Of a stretch of 64,000 bases of DNA, positions 45,684 through 54,844 are shown piece by piece. The stretch is taken from NCBI RefSeq assembly GCF_034424625.1, contig NZ_CP139976.1, forward strand, positions 5,580,001 to 5,644,000, read 5' to 3'. The stretch's first letter is position 1. The number at the start of each line of letters is the position of its first letter. This DNA comes from Janthinobacterium lividum (GTDB taxonomy: Bacteria > Pseudomonadota > Gammaproteobacteria > Burkholderiales > Burkholderiaceae_D). The translations under genes were made by a program, and so were the position numbers. The notes beneath the pieces were generated by a model, which searched no databases, had not been told where the DNA came from, and worked only from the letters and a program-made list of their open reading frames with translations.

Positions 45684-46406
45684 ATGGTGGTATTTGACTT
45701 TGCGCTGCGCGTTGCCGCGGCATTGACCCTGGGCGCCATGATCGGCGCCGAACGCCAGCTGCGCCAGCGCATGGCGGGCTTGCGCACGAATGCGCTGGTG
45801 TCCGTCGGCGCCTCGCTGTTCGTGATGGTTTCCGTGCTCGAAGGCGATGCCTCTGGCCACATGCGCATCGCCGCGCAAGTGGTGTCGGGCATCGGCTTTC
45901 TTGGCGCCGGCGTCATCATGCGAGAAGGCATGACGGTGCGCGGCCTGAACACGGCCGCCACCCTGTGGTGCTCGGCCGCCATCGGTATCCTGTGCGGCCT
46001 GGGCTTCGCGCTGGAAGCGGCTATCGGCACGGGCTTCGTGCTGATCGCCAATCTGGTGCTGCGCCATCTGGCGCAACGCATCAACGCGCATGGCAGCGAA
46101 GCGGGCATCGAAACGGAAAGCATCTACCGCGTGACAGCCGTGTGCGAGGCGGAGCAGGAAGTCCAGGTGCGCAAGCTGATGCTGCGCTTGATCAGCGGCA
46201 TGCCGGCGCTGATGCTGCAATCGCTGCACAGCGAGGATGCCGCGCACGCGGGGCGCATCGAAGTGCGCGCCGACCTGCTCACGCCCTTGTCCAGCCTGGG
46301 ATTGCTGGAGCAGATCGTCAGCCAGGTGAGCCTGGAAGGCAGCGTTTCGGCCGTGCGCTGGGCGCTGGTAAACAACGCGGAATTTGTCGCCGAGCGGGGG
46401 GTATGA
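45684..46406 (+). CDS. mgtC: MgtC/SapB-family membrane protein
   Basis: Protein of 240 residues. Four to five helices in the first 140 residues carry the family signature (GAMIGAERQLRQRMAGLRTNA, VSGIGFLGAGVIMREG, GLNTAATLWCSAAIG). The C-terminal cytoplasmic ACT-like domain covers about 155-240. MgtC proteins act in low-Mg growth, acid tolerance and F-ATPase control; the exact role here is unknown. Start at 45684 is fixed by GGGAGA 5 nt upstream. Its stop overlaps the start of the next gene (ATGA). Confidence 0.93.
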   Translation: MVVFDFALRVAAALTLGAMIGAERQLRQRMAGLRTNALVSVGASLFVMVSVLEGDASGHMRIAAQVVSGIGFLGAGVIMREGMTVRGLNTAATLWCSAAIGILCGLGFALEAAIGTGFVLIANLVLRHLAQRINAHGSEAGIETESIYRVTAVCEAEQEVQVRKLMLRLISGMPALMLQSLHSEDAAHAGRIEVRADLLTPLSSLGLLEQIVSQVSLEGSVSAVRWALVNNAEFVAERGV

Positions 46407-46717
46407 TGATGAAAAAGTTCTTCCATTGGTTTGCCAGGCAAGCGCCTGTCGTGGCCACCTACCGCCTGACCGTCACCTGCCCCGCGGCGCAAGCCGACCA
46501 TGTGGTGCGCCTGCTGCTGGCCGAACTCAAGGGCGCAGGCCTGGCGCCGTCGCAGATGCTGCGCAGCTGGGACGACGCCAGGCAGGTGGTGCAACTGATC
46601 GCCACGGTGCTGTGCCAGGCCGTGCAGCGCGCCGTGCTGGTACGCTTCGTCAACCGCGCGGGCGCCTGGCCGCAAGTGCGGCAAGTGCGCTGGGAAGGCG
46701 TCGCACCGTCAATCTGA
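46403..46717 (+). CDS. Small MgtC-companion protein resembling the MgtC C-terminal domain
   Basis: Protein of 104 residues translated from an ATGA overlap with mgtC. From residue 18 it reads ATYRLTVTCPAAQADHVVRLLL and later AVQRAVLVRFVN and VRQVRWEGV, a beta-alpha-beta layout like the MgtC ACT-like tail (YRVTAVCEAEQEVQVRKLML ... VSAVRWALVNN). It has no membrane segment. It looks like a freed second copy of that domain, probably binding MgtC and tuning it. Its stop overlaps the convergent kinase gene by 9 bp. Similarity judged by eye. Confidence 0.75.
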   Translation: MMMKKFFHWFARQAPVVATYRLTVTCPAAQADHVVRLLLAELKGAGLAPSQMLRSWDDARQVVQLIATVLCQAVQRAVLVRFVNRAGAWPQVRQVRWEGVAPSI

Positions 46718-48106
46718 GGCGGGCAGGCGCATGATGAACAGCGCGCCGCCTTCCGGGCGGTTGCGCGCCTCGATACTGCCGCCATACGCGTGCACGATGG
46801 CCTGCGACAGGGCCAGGCCCAGGCCGAAGCCGGGTGCCTCGCCCGCACGCGCCTGGGCGCCCCGGTAAAAGCGCTCGAACAGATGTGGCAAATCGTCCAC
46901 GCCGATGCCCGGCCCCGCATCCGCCACGCCCACAAACGCCTGTTCGCCGTCGCGCACCACGCGCACCGTGATGACGCTGTCTGGCGGCGAAAACTTCACG
47001 GCGTTATCGAGCAGATTGGCCAGCACCAGGTCCACCGGGCCGGCTGCCACTTTGGCCTGGACGGTCACACTGTCATCGAAGACGATGCGGATGCCGCGCT
47101 GCGCCGCCGCCTTTTCCAGGCGCTGCGCGGCCGCCCGCACGAGGGGATTGAGCGCGATGGTTTCCACCGCATTGCGCTCCTGGCCCACATCCAGGCGGGT
47201 GAGCATCAGCAATTCTTCCACCAGGGTCGTCAGGCGCTGCACTTCATCGAGGCAGGACGCCAGCGCATCGACATACTCGGGCGCTTCGCGCGGGCGGCGC
47301 AGGGTGATTTCAATTTCCGTGCGCAGGCGCGACAGGGGCGAGCGCAATTCGTGCGAGGCGTCGGCCGTGAAGCGGCGCTGCGCATCATAGCCATGCTCCA
47401 GTCGGTCCAGCATGGCGTTCAGGGTATCGACCAGACGGCCGATTTCGTCCTGCGTACCGGGATGGGGCAAGCGCTGGTGCAGGCTGGCTTCGCCGATCGA
47501 ATGCGCCTGGTCCACCACATCGTCGATGGCGCCCAGCACGCGGCGCGTGAGCATTTCGCCGGCCAAGCCCACGGCCGCCAGCAAGGCCAGCGCCATGGCG
47601 GCAAACAGCACCGTGGCCGCGGCCAGCACGTGGTTGGCGTCGTCGAGCGAACCGGCCACCTGCACCGCCAGGCCTGCGCCGGACGATGGCACGGGAATCG
47701 AGACCATGCGCAGCGGCTCTTCGCCAAACTTGGGCAGGGTCTCGAAGACAGTCTCGCCGGCCGCCAGGCGCGCCAGCAGGGCGGGCGGCGCCGGCAGCTG
47801 CGCCGCCTCCAGGTTGCGGCTGCGCGCCAGCACGCGGCCTTCGCCATCGATGATCTGCACCAGGCGGTCCAGGCGCGTCAACGAGGGCTGCGCCAGGCCA
47901 GGCGCCACCTCGTGCACCTGCACGGGCTGGCGCGGCGCGGCCGGCAGCATGGCCATTTCCGTCTCGGCCAGCGCCAGCAGGGCCGCATCGAGCTGGCCAT
48001 GCACGGCGCGCGACAGGCCCCAGTAGCCGGCCAGCGCCGTGCAGGCGACGATGGCGACGATGACGGCCAGGTGCACCAGCAGCAGGCGCTTGCGAAAGCT
48101 AGCCAC
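46709..48106 (-). CDS. Two-component sensor histidine kinase
   Basis: Kinase of 465 residues. It comprises TM1 (about 9-30), a periplasmic domain (30-170), TM2 (170-192), HAMP, HisKA with the phosphorylated His in ASHELRSPLSRL (about residue 250), and HATPase with LLDNAVKFS, DAGPGIG and GFGLGLALS. Layout as in QseC/CusS/CzcS-type kinases. It overlaps its response-regulator gene by 8 bp. The pair faces the heavy-metal RND operon across 227 bp, so metal sensing is the likely task. By inference only. Confidence 0.93.
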   Translation of the reverse strand: MASFRKRLLLVHLAVIVAIVACTALAGYWGLSRAVHGQLDAALLALAETEMAMLPAAPRQPVQVHEVAPGLAQPSLTRLDRLVQIIDGEGRVLARSRNLEAAQLPAPPALLARLAAGETVFETLPKFGEEPLRMVSIPVPSSGAGLAVQVAGSLDDANHVLAAATVLFAAMALALLAAVGLAGEMLTRRVLGAIDDVVDQAHSIGEASLHQRLPHPGTQDEIGRLVDTLNAMLDRLEHGYDAQRRFTADASHELRSPLSRLRTEIEITLRRPREAPEYVDALASCLDEVQRLTTLVEELLMLTRLDVGQERNAVETIALNPLVRAAAQRLEKAAAQRGIRIVFDDSVTVQAKVAAGPVDLVLANLLDNAVKFSPPDSVITVRVVRDGEQAFVGVADAGPGIGVDDLPHLFERFYRGAQARAGEAPGFGLGLALSQAIVHAYGGSIEARNRPEGGALFIMRLPASD

Positions 48107-48779
48107 CGTTGTTTTCCGCCAGGCGGAAGCCGCGTCCGCGCACCGTATGGATCAATGGCGGCAAGCCCGGCGCATCCACTTTTCCCCGCAGGTTGCGCAC
48201 GTGGACGTCGATCAGGTTGTCGATGCCGATCAGGTCCGCCTGCCATATCTGCTCGGCCAGGCGCGCACGGCTGACCACTTCGCCCGCCTGGCGCAGCAGG
48301 ATCAGCAGAATCGCGTATTCCTTGGGCGTGAGCACCAGCGGCGCACCGGCCCGTGTCGCCTGGTGGCTGACGGGATCGAGCGTCAAATCGGCCAGCGCCA
48401 GCACCAGCGGGCGGCTGATGTCGGAGCGGCGCAGCAGGGCGCGGATGCGCGCCAGCAGTTCCTCGAATTCGAACGGCTTGGTCAGGTAATCGTCGGCGCC
48501 CGTGTTCAGGCCCGCCACCCGGTCGGCCGTGGCGTCGCGCGCCGTGAGCATCAGCACGGGCGTCTGGATGCCGCGCGCGCGCAAGTCGCGGCAAAAATCG
48601 ATGCCCTGCTTGCCCGGCAACATCCAGTCCAGCACGATCGCGTCGTAGTCGACGGCGTAGCTTTCATCCTCGCCTTCCTCGGCGCTATGCGCCACGTCGA
48701 CGACAAAGCCTTCTTCCTGCAAGCCGCGGGCCAGCAGGCGCGCCGCCTTGCGGTCGTCTTCCACCAGGAGGATTCTCAT
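48099..48779 (-). CDS. OmpR-family response regulator
   Basis: Regulator of 226 residues. The receiver has the acidic pair VEDD, phospho-acceptor Asp in AIVLDWMLPG (about residue 52), LTARD and the KPFEFEEL lysine. The C-terminal winged helix ends with VHVRNLRGKVD and TVRGRGFRL. Resembles CusR/CzcR/QseB. Divergent from the RND adaptor gene, which it probably activates together with its kinase. Confidence 0.95.
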   Translation of the reverse strand: MRILLVEDDRKAARLLARGLQEEGFVVDVAHSAEEGEDESYAVDYDAIVLDWMLPGKQGIDFCRDLRARGIQTPVLMLTARDATADRVAGLNTGADDYLTKPFEFEELLARIRALLRRSDISRPLVLALADLTLDPVSHQATRAGAPLVLTPKEYAILLILLRQAGEVVSRARLAEQIWQADLIGIDNLIDVHVRNLRGKVDAPGLPPLIHTVRGRGFRLAENNGG

Positions 48780-49006
48780 GCCTGCCTTTCGCGTCGCGCC
48801 CTGTTTTCCATGCTGGCATTTTACCGCGCTCCACCGCGCGCGCACCGAACCTGAAGAATGATTCAGGCATTCTTGGGCGCTTCTTCAGGACCATATTGCT
48901 ATGCTTTTCCGGCGCTGTCATATCTCTGCCCGCGCCCCTTCTGACCGCCCGCCTGGGCACGGCATCCACGCATGCCCCATCACCATCAATAACAAGGAAA
49001 CACGGG

Positions 49007-50131
49007 ATGAACACGACCACCCGCAACGCCCTGGGCGCCAGCTGCGCCCTCGCTCTCGCCTGTTCGGCCCTGGCCGGCTGCGCCAAACCGACGGCGGCAG
49101 CCACGCCGCCCGCCCAATCGAGACACCTGGACGACGGCAGCATCGCCGTCGACAAGATGTCGCCGCTGCGCCAGCGCCTGCAGGTCGCCGCCGTGCAGGA
49201 ACAGGAGATCGCCACGCAGACGGATGCACCAGGCAGCATCGAAGCGATGCCGGAAAAACTGGTGAAAATCACGCCGCCGCTGGCTGGCCGCATCACGCGT
49301 TTGCAGCGCGCCTTGGGCGACAGCGTGAAGGCGGGCGATCCGCTGTTCACGCTCGATTCGGCGGAACTGAGCGCCGCCTACGCGGACGACAGCAAGGCGA
49401 AGTCCGCCCTGCTGCAGGCGCGCCAGGAACTGGAGCGCCAGAAAACCTTGTTCGAGGCGGAAATCGCCGCGCGCAAGGAGTACGAAGCGGCGCAGGCAGC
49501 TTTTGCGCAGGCCGGCAGCGATGCCCAGGCCAGCGCCGACAAGCTGGCCCAGTACGGCGCCGGCGCGCGCGGTTCGCGCCGCGACTATGTCTTGCGCTCG
49601 CCGATCACCGGCACCGTGATCGCCATGGAAGGCGCCCAGGGCGGCTACTGGAACGATATCAACGCGCCCGTCATGACGGTGGCCGACCTGTCCACCGTGT
49701 GGCTGTCGGCCAACGTGGCCGAGAGGGACCTGGCGCAGGTGGCCGTGGGACAAAAAAGCAGCATCACCGTCGACGCCTGGCCCGGCAAAACCTTCGAGGG
49801 CAAGGTCGCGTATGTGGGCGCCCTGCTCGATCCCGAGACGCGCACGGTGAAGGTGCGCGTGGCCATCGACAACCGCGCCGGCGCCTTCAAGCCGGGCATG
49901 TTCGCCCACGCGGGATTCGCCGGCGCTTCCCGCCGCGCCCTCCTCGTCCCGGCGTCGGCCGTGCTGCAAAGCGGGCCATCGACGCGCGTGATGGTCGAGC
50001 GCAGCCCGCTGGTGTTCTCGCCGCGCACGGTGGAAGTGGGCGCCAGCCATGGCGGGCAGGTGGAAGTCGTCTCGGGCTTGCGCGCGGGCGAACGCATCGT
50101 CGTCAAGGAAGGAGTACTGCTCAATGATTGA
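49007..50131 (+). CDS. Heavy-metal-type RND adaptor lipoprotein (CzcB/CusB-like)
   Basis: Adaptor of 374 residues. The lipoprotein signal has a lipobox LAGC (Cys at about 25). Then come a barrel-sandwich half (PPLAGRITRLQRALGDSVKAG), a coiled coil about 120-180, the second half (VLRSPITGTVIAMEGAQGGYW), a beta barrel and a membrane-proximal domain. The full Czc-type His-rich metal-binding segment is absent. The stop overlaps the pump start by 8 bp. Confidence 0.9.
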   Translation: MNTTTRNALGASCALALACSALAGCAKPTAAATPPAQSRHLDDGSIAVDKMSPLRQRLQVAAVQEQEIATQTDAPGSIEAMPEKLVKITPPLAGRITRLQRALGDSVKAGDPLFTLDSAELSAAYADDSKAKSALLQARQELERQKTLFEAEIAARKEYEAAQAAFAQAGSDAQASADKLAQYGAGARGSRRDYVLRSPITGTVIAMEGAQGGYWNDINAPVMTVADLSTVWLSANVAERDLAQVAVGQKSSITVDAWPGKTFEGKVAYVGALLDPETRTVKVRVAIDNRAGAFKPGMFAHAGFAGASRRALLVPASAVLQSGPSTRVMVERSPLVFSPRTVEVGASHGGQVEVVSGLRAGERIVVKEGVLLND

Positions 50132-53100
50132 CCGTTTCATCGCCACCTGCTGCCAGCGGCGCGGCATCGTCTGGCTGGTACTGCTGTTTGTCGCCGTCTA
50201 CGGCGTCTATTGCTGGAAGCAGCTGCCCATCGAAGCCTACCCCGACATCGCCGACGTCACCTCGCAGATCGTCACGCAGGTGCCGGGCCTGGGCGCCGAG
50301 GAAATCGAACAGCAGATCACCATTCCACTGGAACGCGCCCTGCTGGGCACGCCGGGCATGCACGTGCTGCGCACGCGCAGCCTGTTCGCCCTGTCGCTGA
50401 TCACGGTGGTGTTCGAGGATGGCAGCGATGGCTACTTCACGCGCGAACGGCTGCAGGAACGCCTGGCCAGCGTGAACCTGCCGTACGAGGCCAAGCCGGG
50501 ACTCGATCCCTATACCTCGCCCACGGGCGAGATCTACCGCTACACGCTGGAATCGAAAACACGCTCGCTGCGCGAACTGTCCGAGCTGCAATTCTGGACC
50601 GTGATCCCGCGCCTGCAGCAGGTGCGCGGCGTGGCCGACGTCAGCAATTTCGGCGGCCTGACGACGCAATTCATGCTGGAACTCGACCCCGCAAAACTCG
50701 ACAGCTACGGTTTCTCGCTGGCGCAGGTCAAGGACGCCATCAACGCCAACAATATCAGCGGCGGCGGCAGCGTCATCGACCGTGGCCAGCAATCGTACGT
50801 GGTGCGCGGCGTGGGCTTGCTGCATTCGCTCGACGACATGGGCAACGTCGTCGTCAGCAGCAAGGACGGCGTGCCCGTGCTGGTGAAAGACCTGGGCAAG
50901 CTCGCCTACGGCAACGTAGAGCGGCGCGGCATCCTCGGCAAGGACGACAACCCCGACACCATCGAAGGCATCACCCTGCTGCTGAAGGATTTCAATCCGT
51001 CCGAGGCGCTGGCCGGCATTCACGCGGCCGTCGATGACCTCAATACCAACCTGTTGCCGAAAGATGTGAAAGTGGTGCCCTACCTGGACCGCAGCTCGCT
51101 GATCGACGCCACCCTGCACACGGTCAGTTATACCTTGGGCGAAGGCATGCTGCTGGTCGCCCTCGTACTGCTGCTGTATCTGGGCAGCCCGCGCGCTGCC
51201 GCCATCGTCGCGCTGACGATCCCGCTGGCCCTGCTGATTGCCTTCATCTTCATGCACCACTTTAAAATTCCCGCCAATTTGCTGTCGCTGGGGGCGATCG
51301 ACTTCGGCATCCTCGTCGACGGTTCCGTGGTGGTGCTGGAAAACATGCTGCGCCGCCGCGAGCGGGAACAGGAGCGGCCCCTCACCCTGCAGGACGCCAT
51401 CGACGCGACCCTGCAGGTGGCGCGCCCCATCATGTTCGGCATGGCCGTCATCATCGCCGCCTACCTGCCCCTGTTCGCCTTCCAGCGCATCGAATACAAA
51501 CTGTTCTCTCCCATGGCGTATGCGGTGGGCGCGGCGCTGGTGGGCGCGCTGGTGGTGGCGCTGGTGCTGATCCCCGGCCTGGCCTGGCTGGCCTTGCGCA
51601 AACCGCGCCGCACCTTCCATAACCGCGCGCTGGACACGCTGGCGGCCGCGTACGGCCGCTTCCTCGAGCGCATGGTGGGCAGGAAGGGCTGGGTGGCGAT
51701 GGTGTGCGCCGCCTCGCTGGCGTGCCTGGCTTTGCTGGGCACTACCATCGGACGCGACTTCCTGCCCTACCTCGATGAAGGCTCGTTATGGCTGCAGGTG
51801 CAGATGCCGCCCGGGATCACGCTGGACAAGGCGTCCGACATGGCCAGCGAACTGCGGCGCGCCGCGCTGGAGTTCCCCGAAGTATCGACCATCGTCACGC
51901 AGACGGGACGCAACGACGACGGCACCGATTACTGGACGCCGTCGCACATCGAGGCGAGCGTGGGACTGCATCCATATACCAGCTGGAAATCGGGCATGAG
52001 CAAGCAGCAGCTGATCGCGAAAATGAATGAGCGCTTCGCGCGCATGCCCGGCTTTACGGTGGCCTTCATGCAGCCGATGATCGATGGCGTGCAGGATAAA
52101 TTGTCGGGTGCGCACAGCGACCTGACGGTGAAAATCTTCGGCAACGACCTCGATGAAGTGCGCGCCATCGCCGGCAAGGTGGCGCACGTATTGAAAGGTG
52201 TCCCCGGCGCCTCCGACGTGGCCGTGGACGTGGAACCGCCGCTGCCCAACCTGAAGGTGGAACTGGACCGCGCAAAGGCGGCCCGCTACGGCATCAATGC
52301 GGCCGACGTGGCAGACCTGATTGCCACCGGCATCGGCGGCGCACCCATCGGCCAGGTGTACGTGGGCGAGAAAAGCTACGACATCGCCGTGCGCTTCCCG
52401 CCCGCCACGCGTTCCAGCCCGGACGCCATCGCCAACCTGAAACTCACGGCGGCGAATGGCGCGAAGATCCCGCTGGCGCAGGTGGCCAGCATCAGCACCA
52501 CCTCGGGCGAGAGCGTGATCGTGCGCGAAATGGGACGGCGCCACATCATCGTGCGCCTGAATGCCCGCGGACGCGACCTGGCCGGCTTCCTGGCCGAGGC
52601 GCGCCCGCTGGTGGCGCAAGCCGTGGCAGGCGAGCACCAGCACATCAGCGTCGAATGGGGCGGCCAGTTCGAGAACCTGCAGCGCGCGCAAAGCCGTCTG
52701 GCCCTGATCCTGCCGATGACGCTGGGCGCCATGTTCCTGCTGCTGTTTGGCCAGTTCCGCAACCTGCGCCAGCCCGCGCTGGTCTTGCTGGCCGTGCCGC
52801 TGGCCATGCTCGGTGGCCTGGCCGCGCTGCACCTGCGCGGCATGACCTTGAACGTGTCGAGCGCCGTCGGCTTCATCGCCCTGTTCGGCGTGGCCGTACT
52901 GAACGCCGTGCTGATGCTGGCGCAGATCAACCGCTTGCGCGCCGACGAAGGCCGCAGTTTGCGCGACGCCGTGCTGGAAGGCGCGCGCGACCGCATGCGT
53001 CCCGTGCTGATGACGGCCACCGTGGCCGCCCTGGGCTTGACGCCGGCCATGCTGGCGACAGGCCTGGGCAGCGACGTGCAGCGCCCGCTGGCCACCGTCG

Positions 53101-53228
53101 TGGTGGGCGGCCTGGTGACGGCGACGGCGCTGACCCTGCTGCTGTTGCCGGCCCTGTATTACCTGATCGAGGCGCACGTACACAAACGCCAGACCGATAC
53201 CGAAGGAGAGACCCATGACACGTTTTGA
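50124..53228 (+). CDS. Heavy-metal-type RND pump (CzcA/CusA family)
   Basis: Pump of 1034 residues of the HME branch. The TM4 motif reads AIDFGILVDGSVVVLEN (the DFGxxxD pattern that separates metal pumps from drug pumps). The N-terminal PIEAYPDIADVTSQIVTQVPGLGAEEIEQQIT is the standard CzcA start. The transported ion cannot be fixed: methionine relay residues typical of CusA are not obvious, so Zn/Co/Cd/Ni types are more likely than Cu/Ag. AAGGAGT lies before the start within the adaptor gene. Confidence 0.93.
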   Translation: MIDRFIATCCQRRGIVWLVLLFVAVYGVYCWKQLPIEAYPDIADVTSQIVTQVPGLGAEEIEQQITIPLERALLGTPGMHVLRTRSLFALSLITVVFEDGSDGYFTRERLQERLASVNLPYEAKPGLDPYTSPTGEIYRYTLESKTRSLRELSELQFWTVIPRLQQVRGVADVSNFGGLTTQFMLELDPAKLDSYGFSLAQVKDAINANNISGGGSVIDRGQQSYVVRGVGLLHSLDDMGNVVVSSKDGVPVLVKDLGKLAYGNVERRGILGKDDNPDTIEGITLLLKDFNPSEALAGIHAAVDDLNTNLLPKDVKVVPYLDRSSLIDATLHTVSYTLGEGMLLVALVLLLYLGSPRAAAIVALTIPLALLIAFIFMHHFKIPANLLSLGAIDFGILVDGSVVVLENMLRRREREQERPLTLQDAIDATLQVARPIMFGMAVIIAAYLPLFAFQRIEYKLFSPMAYAVGAALVGALVVALVLIPGLAWLALRKPRRTFHNRALDTLAAAYGRFLERMVGRKGWVAMVCAASLACLALLGTTIGRDFLPYLDEGSLWLQVQMPPGITLDKASDMASELRRAALEFPEVSTIVTQTGRNDDGTDYWTPSHIEASVGLHPYTSWKSGMSKQQLIAKMNERFARMPGFTVAFMQPMIDGVQDKLSGAHSDLTVKIFGNDLDEVRAIAGKVAHVLKGVPGASDVAVDVEPPLPNLKVELDRAKAARYGINAADVADLIATGIGGAPIGQVYVGEKSYDIAVRFPPATRSSPDAIANLKLTAANGAKIPLAQVASISTTSGESVIVREMGRRHIIVRLNARGRDLAGFLAEARPLVAQAVAGEHQHISVEWGGQFENLQRAQSRLALILPMTLGAMFLLLFGQFRNLRQPALVLLAVPLAMLGGLAALHLRGMTLNVSSAVGFIALFGVAVLNAVLMLAQINRLRADEGRSLRDAVLEGARDRMRPVLMTATVAALGLTPAMLATGLGSDVQRPLATVVVGGLVTATALTLLLLPALYYLIEAHVHKRQTDTEGETHDTF

Positions 53229-54492
53229 TGTACTGCTGGCGGCCTGGCTGATCGCCCCTTGCGCCATCGCCGCCCCCCTGAGCTTTGAAACCTACCTGTC
53301 CGCCGTGGAAAGCCACAGCCTGGAGCTGCAGTCGCAGCAGGAAGGCATCGTCTCGGCCAAGGCCGGCATCGGCATCGCCGGCCTGCGTCCCGATCCCGAA
53401 TTCACCCTGGGCGCCACGCGCGAAAGCGTGCGCAGCGTCGAACACCGTCCCGTCACGTGGAACCCGGCCATCAGCATGGCCATCGAGACGGGCGGCAAGC
53501 GCGCCGCGCGCTTGAAAGCCGCGCACAGCAATGTCGCGCTGGCCGAGGAAACGGTGGCCGGTTTCAGGAGCGAGCTGTATGGCACGGCCGCCGCCGCGTT
53601 CACGGAAGCGTGCCGTACGCGCGAAGTGGCCGCGCGCAAGGAGCAGACCATGGCGGCCCTGTCCAAGGTAGTCGAGGCGAATACCGTGCGGCGCAAGGCG
53701 GGCGACGTGGGCGGCATCGAGCTGCTGCAGTCGCGCGTGGAACGCGACCAGTTCCAGGCCGACCTGGCGCAGGCGCGCAGCGAGTCGGACAGCGCCATGC
53801 TGGCCCTGTCGCCGCCGCTGGGACGCCAGTTCGACGCGCTGTTTCCGGAGGCGCAGCTGGTATGCGACTTCGCCGCGTTTGAGAACAAGGATGCCGGTGT
53901 GCTGGTGCCGCAAGCGCTCGATGCCCGCAGCGACGTGCGCATCGCCCGCGCCACCCTGGACAACCTGCGCGACGGCGCGGCGCTGGTGCGCGCCAACCGC
54001 GCCGTCGACCCGACCGTGACGCTGGGCCTGGCCGCCGCGCGCGGCTACCATGACGGTATCGACGCCAGCGGCAATCCCGTCGAAGGCGCGCCCCGCTCCC
54101 GTGCGCTGTCCATCTCGCTGGCCATCCCCATTCCCCTGTCGCGGCGAGACAAGGGCGACATCGTACAGGCGGAAGCGGGCGTGACACAGGCGATGCTGGC
54201 CCTGCGCCAGGCGGAACTGACAGCGGAAACGCAAGTGCGCACGGCGCAGCGGCAACTGCGGGCGGCGCAGGACAGGCTGGCACACTACCGTGACGGCGTG
54301 CTGGTCGATGCGCAAAAGGTGGTCGATGGCATGCGCCTGTCGTACTTCAGCGGCAATGCCTCGCTGCTGGAATGGCTGGCGGCGCAGCGCTCGGCCGATG
54401 AGGCGTACCAGGGCTATGTGCAGGCGCGCGCCGATGCGGCCATCGCCAGCACGCAGCTGCAACTGGCGATCGGCCAGCGGCCGCGCTTGTAG
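53215..54492 (+). CDS. TolC-family outer-membrane channel (CzcC-like)
   Basis: Protein of 425 residues with a signal peptide (about 1-20). Two OEP repeats are each rich in long helices (for example VAARKEQTMAALSKVVEAN and QAEAGVTQAMLALRQAELTAETQ). Short length and Gly-poor helices fit CzcC rather than TolC proper. It overlaps the pump gene by 14 bp and completes the tripartite metal efflux complex. Confidence 0.9.
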   Translation: MTRFDVLLAAWLIAPCAIAAPLSFETYLSAVESHSLELQSQQEGIVSAKAGIGIAGLRPDPEFTLGATRESVRSVEHRPVTWNPAISMAIETGGKRAARLKAAHSNVALAEETVAGFRSELYGTAAAAFTEACRTREVAARKEQTMAALSKVVEANTVRRKAGDVGGIELLQSRVERDQFQADLAQARSESDSAMLALSPPLGRQFDALFPEAQLVCDFAAFENKDAGVLVPQALDARSDVRIARATLDNLRDGAALVRANRAVDPTVTLGLAAARGYHDGIDASGNPVEGAPRSRALSISLAIPIPLSRRDKGDIVQAEAGVTQAMLALRQAELTAETQVRTAQRQLRAAQDRLAHYRDGVLVDAQKVVDGMRLSYFSGNASLLEWLAAQRSADEAYQGYVQARADAAIASTQLQLAIGQRPRL

Positions 54493-54516
54493 CGGGGAAG
54501 GAGAGAGCGAGGAGAT

Positions 54517-54541
54517 ACCGGCGCGGCCATGCCGCACCGGT
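54517..54541. terminator. Hairpin between convergent czcC-like and small-protein genes
   Basis: Stem ACCGG-x-GCGGC with GCCGC-x-CCGGT and a CAT loop, 24 bp after the channel-gene stop and 16 bp after the opposite gene's stop. No T run on either side, so a bidirectional but possibly inefficient terminator. Confidence 0.4.
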
Positions 54542-54557
54542 CGTCAGGAACGGAGAA

Positions 54558-54764
54558 TTACTGGGGCTGGGCGGGAGCGTCGCCTTCGGCGGCCGGATCG
54601 GCGTCGACGTCGGCGTCGTCCGCTTCCGGCTCATCGCCCTCGCCGCCGTCGGCCGGCTTCGGATTGTTTTTCGCTTCCAGCTTGCGCCTGGCTTTTTCCT
54701 CGGCTTTCTTCTTCTTTTCCAGCTCTTTTTGCCGTTTTTCGTATTGGAAATTTGTCTTGGCCAT
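54558..54764 (-). CDS. Small Lys/Glu-rich hypothetical protein
   Basis: Protein of 68 residues. The first 35 form a strongly charged helix (KRQKELEKKKKAEEKARRKLEAK); the rest is an acidic, disordered Asp/Glu/Ala tail. AGAGGT before the ATG gives a good ribosome site. Small proteins starting MAKTNFQYEKRQKE seem common in Burkholderiales. Function is not known; the two oppositely charged halves suggest nucleic-acid or protein binding. Confidence 0.75.
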   Translation of the reverse strand: MAKTNFQYEKRQKELEKKKKAEEKARRKLEAKNNPKPADGGEGDEPEADDADVDADPAAEGDAPAQPQ

Positions 54765-54844
54765 TTACTACCTCTTTAGTTTTTAGATGTTACAGATAAG
54801 CATATAAGCCACATTATGACGTAGTTGGACCAAACACCAAATGT

